A stretch of 55,066 nucleotides of DNA from the NCBI GenBank assembly GCA_003212275.1, contig QCQE01000007.1:1-55066 (forward strand), given 5' to 3'. Position numbers and translations under genes: made by a program. The notes under the pieces are model-generated. The model saw only the letters and a list, made by a program, of their open reading frames with translations. It was not told where the DNA came from and ran no database searches. How positions within the stretch are numbered: the stretch's first letter is position 1; the number at the start of each line of letters is the position of its first letter. This document shows positions 44,111-52,246 of the stretch, piece after piece. Origin of the DNA: Pelagibacteraceae bacterium AG-447-N18 (lineage in GTDB: Bacteria; Pseudomonadota; Alphaproteobacteria; Pelagibacterales; Pelagibacteraceae).

Positions 44111-44185
44111 GTTTCTCCTTTAGCGTTGTGTTTAAAGTCCCAGCAAGTAGAGTTTTTTCTAAATCAGGACATCTATTTATAACAT

Positions 44186-44215
44186 AATTTACTTAAAAAA
44201 TTATTTTTTTGTCAA
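44186..44215 (-). promoter_or_regulatory. Predicted promoter for the 55-residue ORF
   Basis: Minus-strand TTGACA (44215-44210), an 18-bp spacer and TAAATT (44191-44186). It overlaps the tctA stop codon, so the small gene could be transcribed apart from tctCBA. The -10 is weak. Confidence 0.35.
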
Positions 44216-45697
44216 AGTTTTATAAATATGCCAAAGAACAATTAGAATTGTTGTAACCAATATACAAACTGTAAGAGTTCTGTCCCATAGGAACTCCCAA
44301 GATCCATTACTTAGAAGTAATGATCTTCTTAGATTCTCCTCCATCAACCCACCAAGAACAAAAGCTAGTATTAATGGCGGCATTGGAAAATCATAAAGTC
44401 GTAAAAATGTTGCAATAACTGCTATGCCAATCATCAAATAAATATCAAAATTATTAAATGACATCACATAAATTCCCGTAATAGAAAAAAATAAGATTAA
44501 TGGAATTAAATAATTTTTTGGTACTGCAAGAATTCTTGCAATGTATGGAATTAAAGGTAAATTTAATATTAATAATATTAGCATCCCAATATACATCGAC
44601 ATTATAACTGACCAAAAAATTTCAGGATTGGTCATATAAAGTCTTGGACCTGGCTGAATACCAAATCCCAAAAGTGCTCCAAGCATTACGGCTGTAGTTC
44701 CACTTCCCGGTATACCTAAAGTTAACATTGGTACAAAAGAACCAGAACATGCTGCGTTATTAGCTGTTTCAGGTGCAGACAATCCATTCACACTTCCTTT
44801 TCCAAATTTTTCTTTTTCTTCATCCTTTACTAAATTTCTTTCCATTCCATATGCTAAGAATGATGCAATAGTGGCACCCGCACCAGGTAATACACCAATC
44901 AAGAAACCAATAACTGAGGATCTTGGAATAGTTCGATACATTTTACCTCGTTCTTCTTTATTAATTCTTATTGATCCAAGTTCCGTAAGTGAAACTTGTT
45001 TTGCTGCTGCTGTTGGATCATTTCGCTTTAATATGATTGTTAAAGCTTCACTCATAGCAAAGGTTGACATAACAACTAAAACAAAACTTATTCCATCTGT
45101 TAAATTCATATTATCAAAAGTAAATCTTGTAATATCAGAAAGAGAGTCTTGACCAACAGATGCTAGCATCAAACCAAGTACAACCATCATCATTGCCTTT
45201 AAGAATTGACCTTTAGATGAAAAAGCTGCTATTGCTGTTAAGCCTAAAATCATTAATGCGAAATAATCTGGCGATCTAAAAGATAAACTTACTTTTGATA
45301 AACTTGGAGCCATAAATAATAAATAAATTGCTGATAGTGTTCCACCTGCAAATGAACTCCAAGCAGCGATAGCTAATGCTTTACCAGCTTTTCCTTGTTG
45401 TGCCATTGGATATCCATCGAAAGAAGTTGCTACTGTTCCTGGAACTCCTGGTGCATTTAATAAAATTGAAGAGGTAGAACCACCAAATACTGCTCCGTAA
45501 TAAACTCCTGCCATTAAAATCAAACCTGTTGCAGGATCAAAACCATAAGTAATTGGTATCATTAAGGCGATCGCTGTCATGGGACCTAAACCAGGTAACA
45601 TTCCAATAATTGTTCCAAAGAAACAACCAATCATTACCATAAAAATATTTTGAAATGATAATGCTGTAGTTAAACCAATTAATATTCCTTCTATCAT
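44201..45697 (-). CDS. tctA: Tripartite tricarboxylate transporter large permease TctA
   Basis: A 498-residue polytopic protein with about 11-12 segments. MIGCFFGTIIGMLPGLGPMTAIALMIPITYG, YGAVFGGSTSSILLNAPGVPGTVATSFDGYPMAQQGKAG and VLPGAGATIASFLAYGMERN, with PGSGTTAVMLGALLGFGIQPGP in the second half, are the duplicated TctA motifs. It is the channel subunit for a periplasmic-binding-protein-dependent secondary transporter of tricarboxylates or related acids. It overlaps tctB by four bases. Confidence 0.94.
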   Translation of the reverse strand: MIEGILIGLTTALSFQNIFMVMIGCFFGTIIGMLPGLGPMTAIALMIPITYGFDPATGLILMAGVYYGAVFGGSTSSILLNAPGVPGTVATSFDGYPMAQQGKAGKALAIAAWSSFAGGTLSAIYLLFMAPSLSKVSLSFRSPDYFALMILGLTAIAAFSSKGQFLKAMMMVVLGLMLASVGQDSLSDITRFTFDNMNLTDGISFVLVVMSTFAMSEALTIILKRNDPTAAAKQVSLTELGSIRINKEERGKMYRTIPRSSVIGFLIGVLPGAGATIASFLAYGMERNLVKDEEKEKFGKGSVNGLSAPETANNAACSGSFVPMLTLGIPGSGTTAVMLGALLGFGIQPGPRLYMTNPEIFWSVIMSMYIGMLILLILNLPLIPYIARILAVPKNYLIPLILFFSITGIYVMSFNNFDIYLMIGIAVIATFLRLYDFPMPPLILAFVLGGLMEENLRRSLLLSNGSWEFLWDRTLTVCILVTTILIVLWHIYKTLTKK

Positions 45698-46164
45698 CCC
45701 ATCACTCCAATAGATTTTAAGAAGGGATCCCTTAAATAAATTTCAAGAACTCCATGAAGCAAATACATAAATCCAGCAACAAATGGGAATGAAAGTAAAA
45801 ACATTAAGACCCACCTTCTCTCACCTAAAAAGTAATAAGAGGCAAATAAAAATAAAGATGTAGTTAAAAAGTAACCCACTTTTAAAATTGTTGCTCCATA
45901 GATAATTGCAATAACAATTAGTAGTGCCGTTTTTTTGTATTCTAATGTTCTATGTTCAACTTTTATGGTATCTGGATCTGGTAAGATTAATTTTAATCCA
46001 GAAAAAAATAAACCAGCATATCCTAAATAAATTGGAAATGTTCTTGCATTAAATGGTGCATTTTCATCAAACGCAAAAACTTGAATTTGATAAGCTGTAT
46101 ATAAATAGAATGCTGAAAAAATAAAAAAGAGCAGTGATATAATTTTTGTCGTATTTATATTCAC
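45694..46164 (-). CDS. tctB: Tripartite tricarboxylate transporter small permease TctB
   Basis: A 156-residue protein with four hydrophobic segments. NARTFPIYLGYAGLFFSGLKLILP is the typical TctB region after the first segment, and the C-terminal FVAGFMYLLHGVLEIYLRDP resembles the ending common to the family. It is placed between tctC and tctA, overlapping tctA by four bases. Poor sequence conservation is normal for this subunit; the call rests on context and topology. Confidence 0.85.
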   Translation of the reverse strand: MNINTTKIISLLFFIFSAFYLYTAYQIQVFAFDENAPFNARTFPIYLGYAGLFFSGLKLILPDPDTIKVEHRTLEYKKTALLIVIAIIYGATILKVGYFLTTSLFLFASYYFLGERRWVLMFLLSFPFVAGFMYLLHGVLEIYLRDPFLKSIGVMG

Positions 46165-46179
46165 TGCTCTTAAAATTAA

Positions 46180-46196
46180 TTAATCCAGAGGATTAA
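46180..46196 (-). repeat. Intercistronic hairpin tctC-tctB
   Basis: A 7-bp inverted repeat TTAATCC/GGATTAA around a 3-nt loop, overlapping the tctC stop codon and followed on the minus strand by a T-rich stretch. It may be a weak attenuator or a 3'-end stabiliser that favours the binding-protein message, as at dctP-dctQ. Confidence 0.4.
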
Positions 46197-47173
46197 ATAA
46201 CTCCTAGTTTCTTCATAAGAGCTGTCATTTCTTTTGTTTGAGTTTTTAAAAACTTAACAAACTTTTTGTCTGGGTTATAAATATTTACCCAAGCATTTCT
46301 TGCTCTTACTGCTTCCCATTCAGGAGTTTTTTGTACATCGCCTAACATTTTAGCAATAGCTTTTTTATCTTTGCTACTCATGCCTGGAGGACCAAAAAAT
46401 CCTCTCCAATTTACGAATTGTACATCATATCCTTGCTCTTTAAGTGTAGGTGCATCAGGTGCATCACCAACTCTATCAGGAGCAGTTATACCAATAATTC
46501 TTACTTGGTCTCTTGCTCCCATTAATTCACCTAAACCTGTAGATATAATTTGAGTTTCTCCAGATAAAAGTCCAGCTAATGCTTTTCCACCTGCATCATA
46601 AGGAATATAAGCTACAGCATTTGGATCTGCACCAGCAGCTTGAAATGCTAAAGCACCAATTAAATGGTCCATACTTCCTCTAACAGAACCACCAGCCATT
46701 TTTATTGAGCTAGGGTCTGCTTTATATGCATCAACAACATCTTTAAAGTTTTTGAAAGGTGAGTCTTTTGCAACTGCAATTGCACCATAGTCACCAATTA
46801 CTCCAGCAATTGGTACAACATCTTTATAAGATAAAGTTCCACTTCCACTTACATAACCTTTGTGTCTTGTAATTGATCTCAAAACTAATGGTGTTGATTG
46901 AACTAAAATTGTATTTTCCGGCTTAGTATTAATCATGTAGGCCAGAGCTTTACCACCACCACCACCTGACATATTTTCAAACGATGCGCTTTTTAAAAAT
47001 CCAGCTTTTGTCAAAGCTTCTCCAGTACCTCTAGCAGTTCCATCCCAACCACCACCAGCACCACCACCAATTACAAAGTGTAGCTTATCAATTGCAATTG
47101 AGTTGACTGTAGTTGTTGATAATAAAAGAGCGACAGAGAATAAAACTGAAAAAAAAGATTTAATTAGTTTCAT
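46193..47173 (-). CDS. tctC: Tripartite tricarboxylate transporter binding protein TctC
   Basis: A 326-residue periplasmic protein of the Bug/TctC family with a signal peptide of about 25 residues (cut near VNSIA). LHFVIGGGAGGGWDGTARGTGEAL is the first ligand loop, in which the usual PxxPGG is replaced by a glycine-rich stretch. NMSGGGGGKALAYM, AGGSVRGSMDHLIGAL, YIPYDAGGKALAGLLSGETQII and PTLKEQGYDVQFVNWRGFFGP are standard. It heads tctCBA and has its own promoter and SD (GAGAGG). Confidence 0.93.
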   Translation of the reverse strand: MKLIKSFFSVLFSVALLLSTTTVNSIAIDKLHFVIGGGAGGGWDGTARGTGEALTKAGFLKSASFENMSGGGGGKALAYMINTKPENTILVQSTPLVLRSITRHKGYVSGSGTLSYKDVVPIAGVIGDYGAIAVAKDSPFKNFKDVVDAYKADPSSIKMAGGSVRGSMDHLIGALAFQAAGADPNAVAYIPYDAGGKALAGLLSGETQIISTGLGELMGARDQVRIIGITAPDRVGDAPDAPTLKEQGYDVQFVNWRGFFGPPGMSSKDKKAIAKMLGDVQKTPEWEAVRARNAWVNIYNPDKKFVKFLKTQTKEMTALMKKLGVI

Positions 47174-47206
47174 TATTTCCTCTCATTGTTATAGTTAATT
47201 ACGTAG

Positions 47207-47235
47207 ATTAAACATACTTTTAGTAATCTAGTCAA
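47207..47235 (-). promoter_or_regulatory. Predicted tctC promoter
   Basis: Minus-strand TTGACT (47235-47230), a 17-bp spacer and TTTAAT (47212-47207): the same hexamers and spacing as the dctP promoter. A start near 47200 gives a leader of about 27 nt. An interrupted inverted repeat AGATTA/TAATCT lies over the spacer and -10. Confidence 0.5.
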
Positions 47236-47253
47236 CAAACAAAGATAGAGTAC

Positions 47254-48333
47254 ATGCAGAACGTGATTCCCTTTAACCGAGAAAGTTTTGGGCAATTGTT
47301 ATCAAAAAAATTTTTATTAGTTATTGCGATCTCTATTCCTAGTGCGATTGTCGCTGACTTTTTTAATGTCCCACTTGCCTGGATGATTGGTCCAATGGTA
47401 GCAACCTCCTTGATTGCTCTACAAGGTTTTCAAGTAATCATGCCAAGATTAGCCCTAAGCTCAATCTTAATTATTTTAGGATTACATATTGGAAACTATA
47501 TTGATCAAAATTTACTTAATCAGATGGTAAATTGGATTTGGACTACAATTATAATGTTTCTTTATATTATAATTAGTATTCTAATTGTTTCTAAATATTT
47601 ACAAAAATTTTCTGATTACAAAGAAAAAACATCTATATTTTCTGCAGCTCCAGGCGCATTAGGACCTTTAATGATTTTAGCAGAGTATGAAAAGTCAGAT
47701 TTATCTCAAGTAGCTACAGCTCATTTAATTCGATTAATAATTATAATAACTTTATTTCCTTTTATTATAGTTAGTTTCTATCCAGCTGAAGCTTTAGAAT
47801 TAGAAAAATTTGATTACATGTCTCAAAACCATTGGGAATTAATTATATTAATTGTTGTTTCGTTAGTGTTCATATTTTTTTTTGATAAATTTAAAGTTCC
47901 GGCTGCACTCTTATCTGGAACACTAGTTGCAAGTGGAGTTTTACAAATATCTGACATCGCGTCATACAAATTACCTGATGCATCAATAAATTTTTGTTTA
48001 TTAATTTTGGGAGCTTCTGTTGGATGTAGGTTTGCAAATAAAACATTTAAAGAAGTGGCAAATAACTCTTTTCATGGATTAGTTGCAACCATACTTTTAG
48101 TTTTATTGGGTCTGATTGCAGCGTACGTTGCAACATTTTTTGTAGATAATAATATTTTATCACTGATCCTATCCTTTTGCCCTGGGGGAATTTATGAGGT
48201 TGCAGTAATAGCAATTGCTTTTGACCTTGAGCCAGATTTTGTTGCTTTTCACCATATAATAAGATTGTTATTTATACTCTTTGTCGTGCCAGTGATTTTA
48301 AGAATAATTGAAAAAACTAGGTTAAAGAATTAG
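47254..48333 (+). CDS. AbrB-family (duplicated domain) membrane protein
   Basis: A 359-residue integral membrane protein with about 10 segments. Two similar halves each contain the family's PLAWMIGPMVATSLIAL / VPAALLSGTLVASGVLQI motif and a FSAAPGALGPLMILAEYE / FCPGGIYEVAVIAIAF motif. It is often labelled 'AbrB family transcriptional regulator', but nothing here binds DNA; it is a probable transporter. It is divergent from tctC with 80 bp between, so shared control is possible. Its end overlaps the convergent GT9 gene by 17 bp. Confidence 0.8.
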   Translation: MQNVIPFNRESFGQLLSKKFLLVIAISIPSAIVADFFNVPLAWMIGPMVATSLIALQGFQVIMPRLALSSILIILGLHIGNYIDQNLLNQMVNWIWTTIIMFLYIIISILIVSKYLQKFSDYKEKTSIFSAAPGALGPLMILAEYEKSDLSQVATAHLIRLIIIITLFPFIIVSFYPAEALELEKFDYMSQNHWELIILIVVSLVFIFFFDKFKVPAALLSGTLVASGVLQISDIASYKLPDASINFCLLILGASVGCRFANKTFKEVANNSFHGLVATILLVLLGLIAAYVATFFVDNNILSLILSFCPGGIYEVAVIAIAFDLEPDFVAFHHIIRLLFILFVVPVILRIIEKTRLKN

Positions 48334-49258
48334 ATAATCTTTCAAAGACTCTTTCAGCACTTAAGTTGTTTAAATCCGTAACTTCAATTGGTTTAAAATT
48401 TTCTCTTTCAATACTTACCTTATAAGCAGTTGTATGTTTGCCGAATAATGCAAGACCTTTAGCTCCTACATGAGCTGCTATGTGTGCAGGACCAGTATCA
48501 TTTGCAACAACAAATGAACTATCTTTTATCAAGGCGGTAAGTTGAGAAATATCTAACGCTCTACCGTTATCCAGTAAAGCTAATGCATTAATATTTTTTG
48601 CTTCACTGATCTCGTTTGGGCCAGGAGCTGTAATAACTTTATATTCTTCACCATACTTGCTCGATATTAATTCAATAAGCTTGTTGTAATAAGGCCATTT
48701 TTTAATCGTTAAATGAGGTGAACAGAAAGGAAATAATAAAATATATTTTGTTATTTTATAAAAGTTTCTAATTTCACTTATGTCTGTAGTGGCCCAATTA
48801 AAGTCTGGTCTTAAAGTGTTCAATGTGCTTAAACCTGAGTCTTTTAATTGATATTCAAATCTTTCAAGAACAGAATTTTTGTCAAATTCATTTTTATTTT
48901 TTCCTTCTGGTAAAGTTGTTGTTGAACTCGACCATATTTCCTTACCTGCTTTTGGAAAAAGAATATTCTTATAAAAATTAGTTCTAGATGAATTTTGCAA
49001 GTCAAAAACTTTAGAAAAATTATGCTTTTTAATTTCACGCATTAAAAAATATAAATATATTAAATTAAACCTTGGCAGTCTTTTGTCTAAAATAACATTA
49101 TGAATAAATGGATTTTTTTTGAATAAATCGATAAATGGTTTTGTTGTAAGAAGATAAATTTGATCATTTTTATGATTTTCAGATATGTCTTGAATAGCAC
49201 CGCTAGCTTGAGATATATCTCCTAAAGATCCATGTTTGATAATTAGTATATTAGACAT
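48317..49258 (-). CDS. Glycosyltransferase family 9 (heptosyltransferase-like)
   Basis: A 313-residue GT-B enzyme of the LPS-core heptosyltransferase family. ILIIKHGSLGDISQASGAIQDI is the opening with the substrate-binding G-D pair, YILLFPFCSPHLTIKKWP the central donor strand, and SFVVANDTGPAHIAAHVGAKGLALFG the ADP-heptose-binding motif. The usual DTGxxH is present. The nearby DUF6165-like gene is often a neighbour of such enzymes. Confidence 0.85.
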   Translation of the reverse strand: MSNILIIKHGSLGDISQASGAIQDISENHKNDQIYLLTTKPFIDLFKKNPFIHNVILDKRLPRFNLIYLYFLMREIKKHNFSKVFDLQNSSRTNFYKNILFPKAGKEIWSSSTTTLPEGKNKNEFDKNSVLERFEYQLKDSGLSTLNTLRPDFNWATTDISEIRNFYKITKYILLFPFCSPHLTIKKWPYYNKLIELISSKYGEEYKVITAPGPNEISEAKNINALALLDNGRALDISQLTALIKDSSFVVANDTGPAHIAAHVGAKGLALFGKHTTAYKVSIERENFKPIEVTDLNNLSAERVFERLSNSLT

Positions 49259-49290
49259 ATTTATAACAAGATAACATAGTATTAAATTTT

Positions 49291-49680
49291 ATGAATAAAA
49301 TTATAGTAGAAGTTTCAATTGGAGAACTTTTAGACAAAATTTCAATTTTGGAGATTAAAAAAGAAAAGATAAAAGATGCTGAAAAATTAAAATTCATTAA
49401 TAACGAACACTCTATTCTTAAAAATCAGTTAGAAAAAAATGTCAAATCTGATGAAAAGTTAAAAAATCTTTATCAATCTCTTAAACTAATTAATTCAAAA
49501 CTTTGGGTTATCGAAGATGATAAAAGACAATGTGAGAAAGAAAAGGATTTTGGGGAAAAATTTATTAAGCTCTCAAGAGATGTTCATTTTCTAAATGATG
49601 ATCGCGCTAAAATTAAATTAGAGATTAACAATCACACTGGATCAGCTATCAAAGAAATAAAAGAATACACCAGTTATTAA
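49291..49680 (+). CDS. DUF6165-like protein
   Basis: A 129-residue helical, strongly charged protein. The EVSIGELLDKISILEIKKEKI opening and the LWVIEDDKRQCEKEKDFGEKFIKLSRDVHFLNDDRAKIKLEIN segment match my memory of the DUF6165 family, found near LPS and glycosyltransferase genes. No function is established. It is divergent from the GT9 gene (32 bp between starts) and is followed after seven bases by the M24 gene. Confidence 0.6.
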   Translation: MNKIIVEVSIGELLDKISILEIKKEKIKDAEKLKFINNEHSILKNQLEKNVKSDEKLKNLYQSLKLINSKLWVIEDDKRQCEKEKDFGEKFIKLSRDVHFLNDDRAKIKLEINNHTGSAIKEIKEYTSY

Positions 49681-49687
49681 ATCATTA

Positions 49688-50839
49688 ATGGGACTTCATT
49701 TTTCAAAAGAAGAATTTAAAACTAGAAAATCCAAAGTTTTAGATTCCATGAAAGATCAAAACATAGATGCTTTATTAATGTTTAGACAAGAGTCTATGTA
49801 TTGGTTAACTGGTTATGACACATTTGGATATGTTTTCTTTCAAACATTAATTTTAGATAAAAAAGGAAACACGATATTACTAACTAGAGCTCCAGATTTA
49901 AGACAGGCACAAAATACATCAAATATAAAAGACATTAGAATTTGGGTTGATAAAGATGGATCAAACCCAACCGATGATCTTAAAGTTATTTTGGACGAGC
50001 TAAATCTTAAAGGAAAAAAATTAGGAATTGAGTATGATGCTTACGGATTGACTGGAAAAAATACATTGAAACTCAATAAGTCTTTAGAGAATTATTGTTC
50101 TGTTGAAGATAAGTCAGACTTAATAACAAAATTAAGAGTAGTGAAATCTAAAGAGGAAATTGTTTACGTAAAAAAAGCTGCAGAATTAGCTGATCAAGCT
50201 TTGGATGAAGTTTGGAAATATGCCAAAGCAGGTGTGAATGAGTCTAAGATTTTAGCTGAAATGAATAAAGTAATATTTGAAGGAGGCGGAGATTATCCCG
50301 CAAATGAATTTATTATTGGTTCAGGAAAAAATGCTCTTCTTTGCCGTTATCAATCAGAAAAACAAACTTTAAATGATCAAGATCAATTAACTATAGAATG
50401 GGCTGGTACTTATAGACATTACCATTCAGCAATGTTCAGAACGATTCCTATAGGTAAAGCAGATCCTAAACATCATAAAATGCATGAGGCGTGTGTTGAA
50501 GCGTTAAAGAATTGTGAAAATAAATTAAAACCTGGAAATAAAATTGGAGAGGTTTTTGATATTCACGCAAAAACTTTTGATGATCTTGGTTTTAATAAAG
50601 CAAGAATGAATGCATGTGGATATTCTTTAGGTACTACTTTTGCTCCAAATTGGATGGATTGGCCAATGTTATATACGGGAAATCCATATGTGATTGAGCC
50701 TGGAAATGTTTTTTTTATGCATATGATTTTAATGGACTCAGAAAATCAATTAGCAATGAACCTAGGTGAAACTTATTTAGTCACTGAGCAAGGTAATCAA
50801 AGACTTGGTAAGCAAAAAATTGATTTAGTTGTACTTTAA
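49688..50839 (+). CDS. M24-family (creatinase/ectoine hydrolase-like) protein, metal ligands replaced
   Basis: A 383-residue pita-bread protein with a creatinase-type N-terminal domain (about 1-155) and an M24 domain. The five canonical metal ligands are largely lost: E237 for the first Asp, A248 for the second, Y312 for His and H345 for Glu; only E361 remains. Metal-free members such as creatinase and ectoine hydrolase (DoeA/EutD) have such sites, and CGYSLGTTFAPNWMDWP resembles the EutD loop in my memory. An osmolyte or amidine hydrolase is more likely than an Xaa-Pro peptidase. The substrate is unproven. Confidence 0.6.
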   Translation: MGLHFSKEEFKTRKSKVLDSMKDQNIDALLMFRQESMYWLTGYDTFGYVFFQTLILDKKGNTILLTRAPDLRQAQNTSNIKDIRIWVDKDGSNPTDDLKVILDELNLKGKKLGIEYDAYGLTGKNTLKLNKSLENYCSVEDKSDLITKLRVVKSKEEIVYVKKAAELADQALDEVWKYAKAGVNESKILAEMNKVIFEGGGDYPANEFIIGSGKNALLCRYQSEKQTLNDQDQLTIEWAGTYRHYHSAMFRTIPIGKADPKHHKMHEACVEALKNCENKLKPGNKIGEVFDIHAKTFDDLGFNKARMNACGYSLGTTFAPNWMDWPMLYTGNPYVIEPGNVFFMHMILMDSENQLAMNLGETYLVTEQGNQRLGKQKIDLVVL

Positions 50840-51510
50840 TTAAAACTGTATTTTTTTTCTAAAAACTTTATCACATTATGGATTATAAAGGTCATAAAGA
50901 GATAAATACCGCCAGCAACAATAAATACCTCAATTGGTTTAAAAGTTGTTGAAATTATATATTTTGCAACACCTGTTAAATCCATAATTGTGACAGTACT
51001 TGCTAAAGAGGTTCCTTTCATCATTAGGATAATTTCATTTCCATAAGCTGGTAAAGATTGTCTAATAGCGATGGGAATTTGAATTTTATAAAAAATTACT
51101 TTATTTGAGATACCCAAACTTTTACCTGCCTCTATTATTCCAGGTTTAATTGTTTGAAATGCTGATCTCAATATCTCTGAAGTGTAAGCGCCCGTGTTTA
51201 GAGCAAAAGCAATTATTGCACACCAATATGGTTCTTTTAAAATTACCCATAAAACTGTCGATCTTAAATATTCAATCTGACCTAATCCAAAATAAATAAT
51301 GAATATTTGTACTAAAAGTGGTGTACCTCTAAAAACATACGAATATCCATAAGCAAATCTATTGATAAGTATATTTTTATTTAATCTTAGAATTGCAAAA
51401 AATAAGCCAATGAATAATCCAATTATTAAAGAAACTGAAAGAAGTTTTAAAGTTATTACAGCGGCATTTAGTAACTTTGGGAGACTATTAATCATTAATT
51501 CAAGATCCAT
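50836..51510 (-). CDS. Polar amino-acid ABC transporter permease (HisM type)
   Basis: A 224-residue membrane protein with about five segments. RGTPLLVQIFIIYFGLGQIEYL is the HisM/GlnP entry loop, and AYTSEILRSAFQTIKPGIIEAGKSLGISNKVIFYKIQIPIAIRQSLPAYGNE contains the EAA loop that contacts the ATPase. It is last in the binding-protein/permease/permease run. Its stop overlaps that of the convergent M24 gene, so the ATPase usually placed here is missing. Confidence 0.9.
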   Translation of the reverse strand: MDLELMINSLPKLLNAAVITLKLLSVSLIIGLFIGLFFAILRLNKNILINRFAYGYSYVFRGTPLLVQIFIIYFGLGQIEYLRSTVLWVILKEPYWCAIIAFALNTGAYTSEILRSAFQTIKPGIIEAGKSLGISNKVIFYKIQIPIAIRQSLPAYGNEIILMMKGTSLASTVTIMDLTGVAKYIISTTFKPIEVFIVAGGIYLFMTFIIHNVIKFLEKKYSFN

Positions 51511-52202
51511 TAGTACCCCCTACTAAATTTAACTTCTAATCTGTTAATTAATTTCATGCTCACAAAAGTAAGTAGTAAATACAAAACTGCAGCAAATGAA
51601 TAAAATAACAATGGATCTCTCGTTGATCCAGCAGCAATATAAGATTGTCTCATGATTTCAACTAAACCTGTAACTGAAATTAGAGAAGTGTCTTTTAAAG
51701 TTATCTGCCAAACATTACTTAGATTTGGAATAGCTAACCTTAAAGTTTGAGGTAAAATAATTTTAAAAAATTTTCCAAATTTATTAAAACCTAATACATT
51801 AGCAGCTTCAAACTGGCCTTTATCAATTGATTGAATTGCTCCTCTAAAAACTTCAGTTGAATAAGCACCAGAAATTATTCCAATTGCAAATGCACCCGTA
51901 ATAAATGCATTTATTTCGATATACTCATTATAACCAAATATTGATGCAACAAACATAACTGCACCAGTTCCCCCAAAAAAGAAAAGGTAAATTACTAATA
52001 ATTCTGGAACACCTCTTATTATAGTTGTGTAAGAATTAGCTATGAAATTTAAAAACTTATTTTTAGATAATTTTAATGGAGTAAAGATTAACGCAAAAAG
52101 AAAACCTATAAACATTGCTGTTATTGAAACAGCTATTGTCATCAGGGTTGCATAAAATAATTCATCACCCCAACCAGTATCTCCGAATGCTAGAAGTTCC
52201 AT
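51510..52202 (-). CDS. Polar amino-acid ABC transporter permease (HisQ type)
   Basis: A 230-residue membrane protein of the same family as the next gene. IIRGVPELLVIYLFFFGG and AYSTEVFRGAIQSIDKGQFEAANVLGFNKFGKFFKIILPQTLRLAIPNLSN hold the entry loop and the EAA coupling helix. The RGVPELL form is typical of HisQ/OccQ proteins for basic amino acids and opines. A TAATG junction links it to the second permease. Confidence 0.9.
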   Translation of the reverse strand: MELLAFGDTGWGDELFYATLMTIAVSITAMFIGFLFALIFTPLKLSKNKFLNFIANSYTTIIRGVPELLVIYLFFFGGTGAVMFVASIFGYNEYIEINAFITGAFAIGIISGAYSTEVFRGAIQSIDKGQFEAANVLGFNKFGKFFKIILPQTLRLAIPNLSNVWQITLKDTSLISVTGLVEIMRQSYIAAGSTRDPLLFYSFAAVLYLLLTFVSMKLINRLEVKFSRGY

Positions 52203-52246
52203 ATAGATTGGCGACTATACATTATAGTCGCCAAATCTAAAATTAA

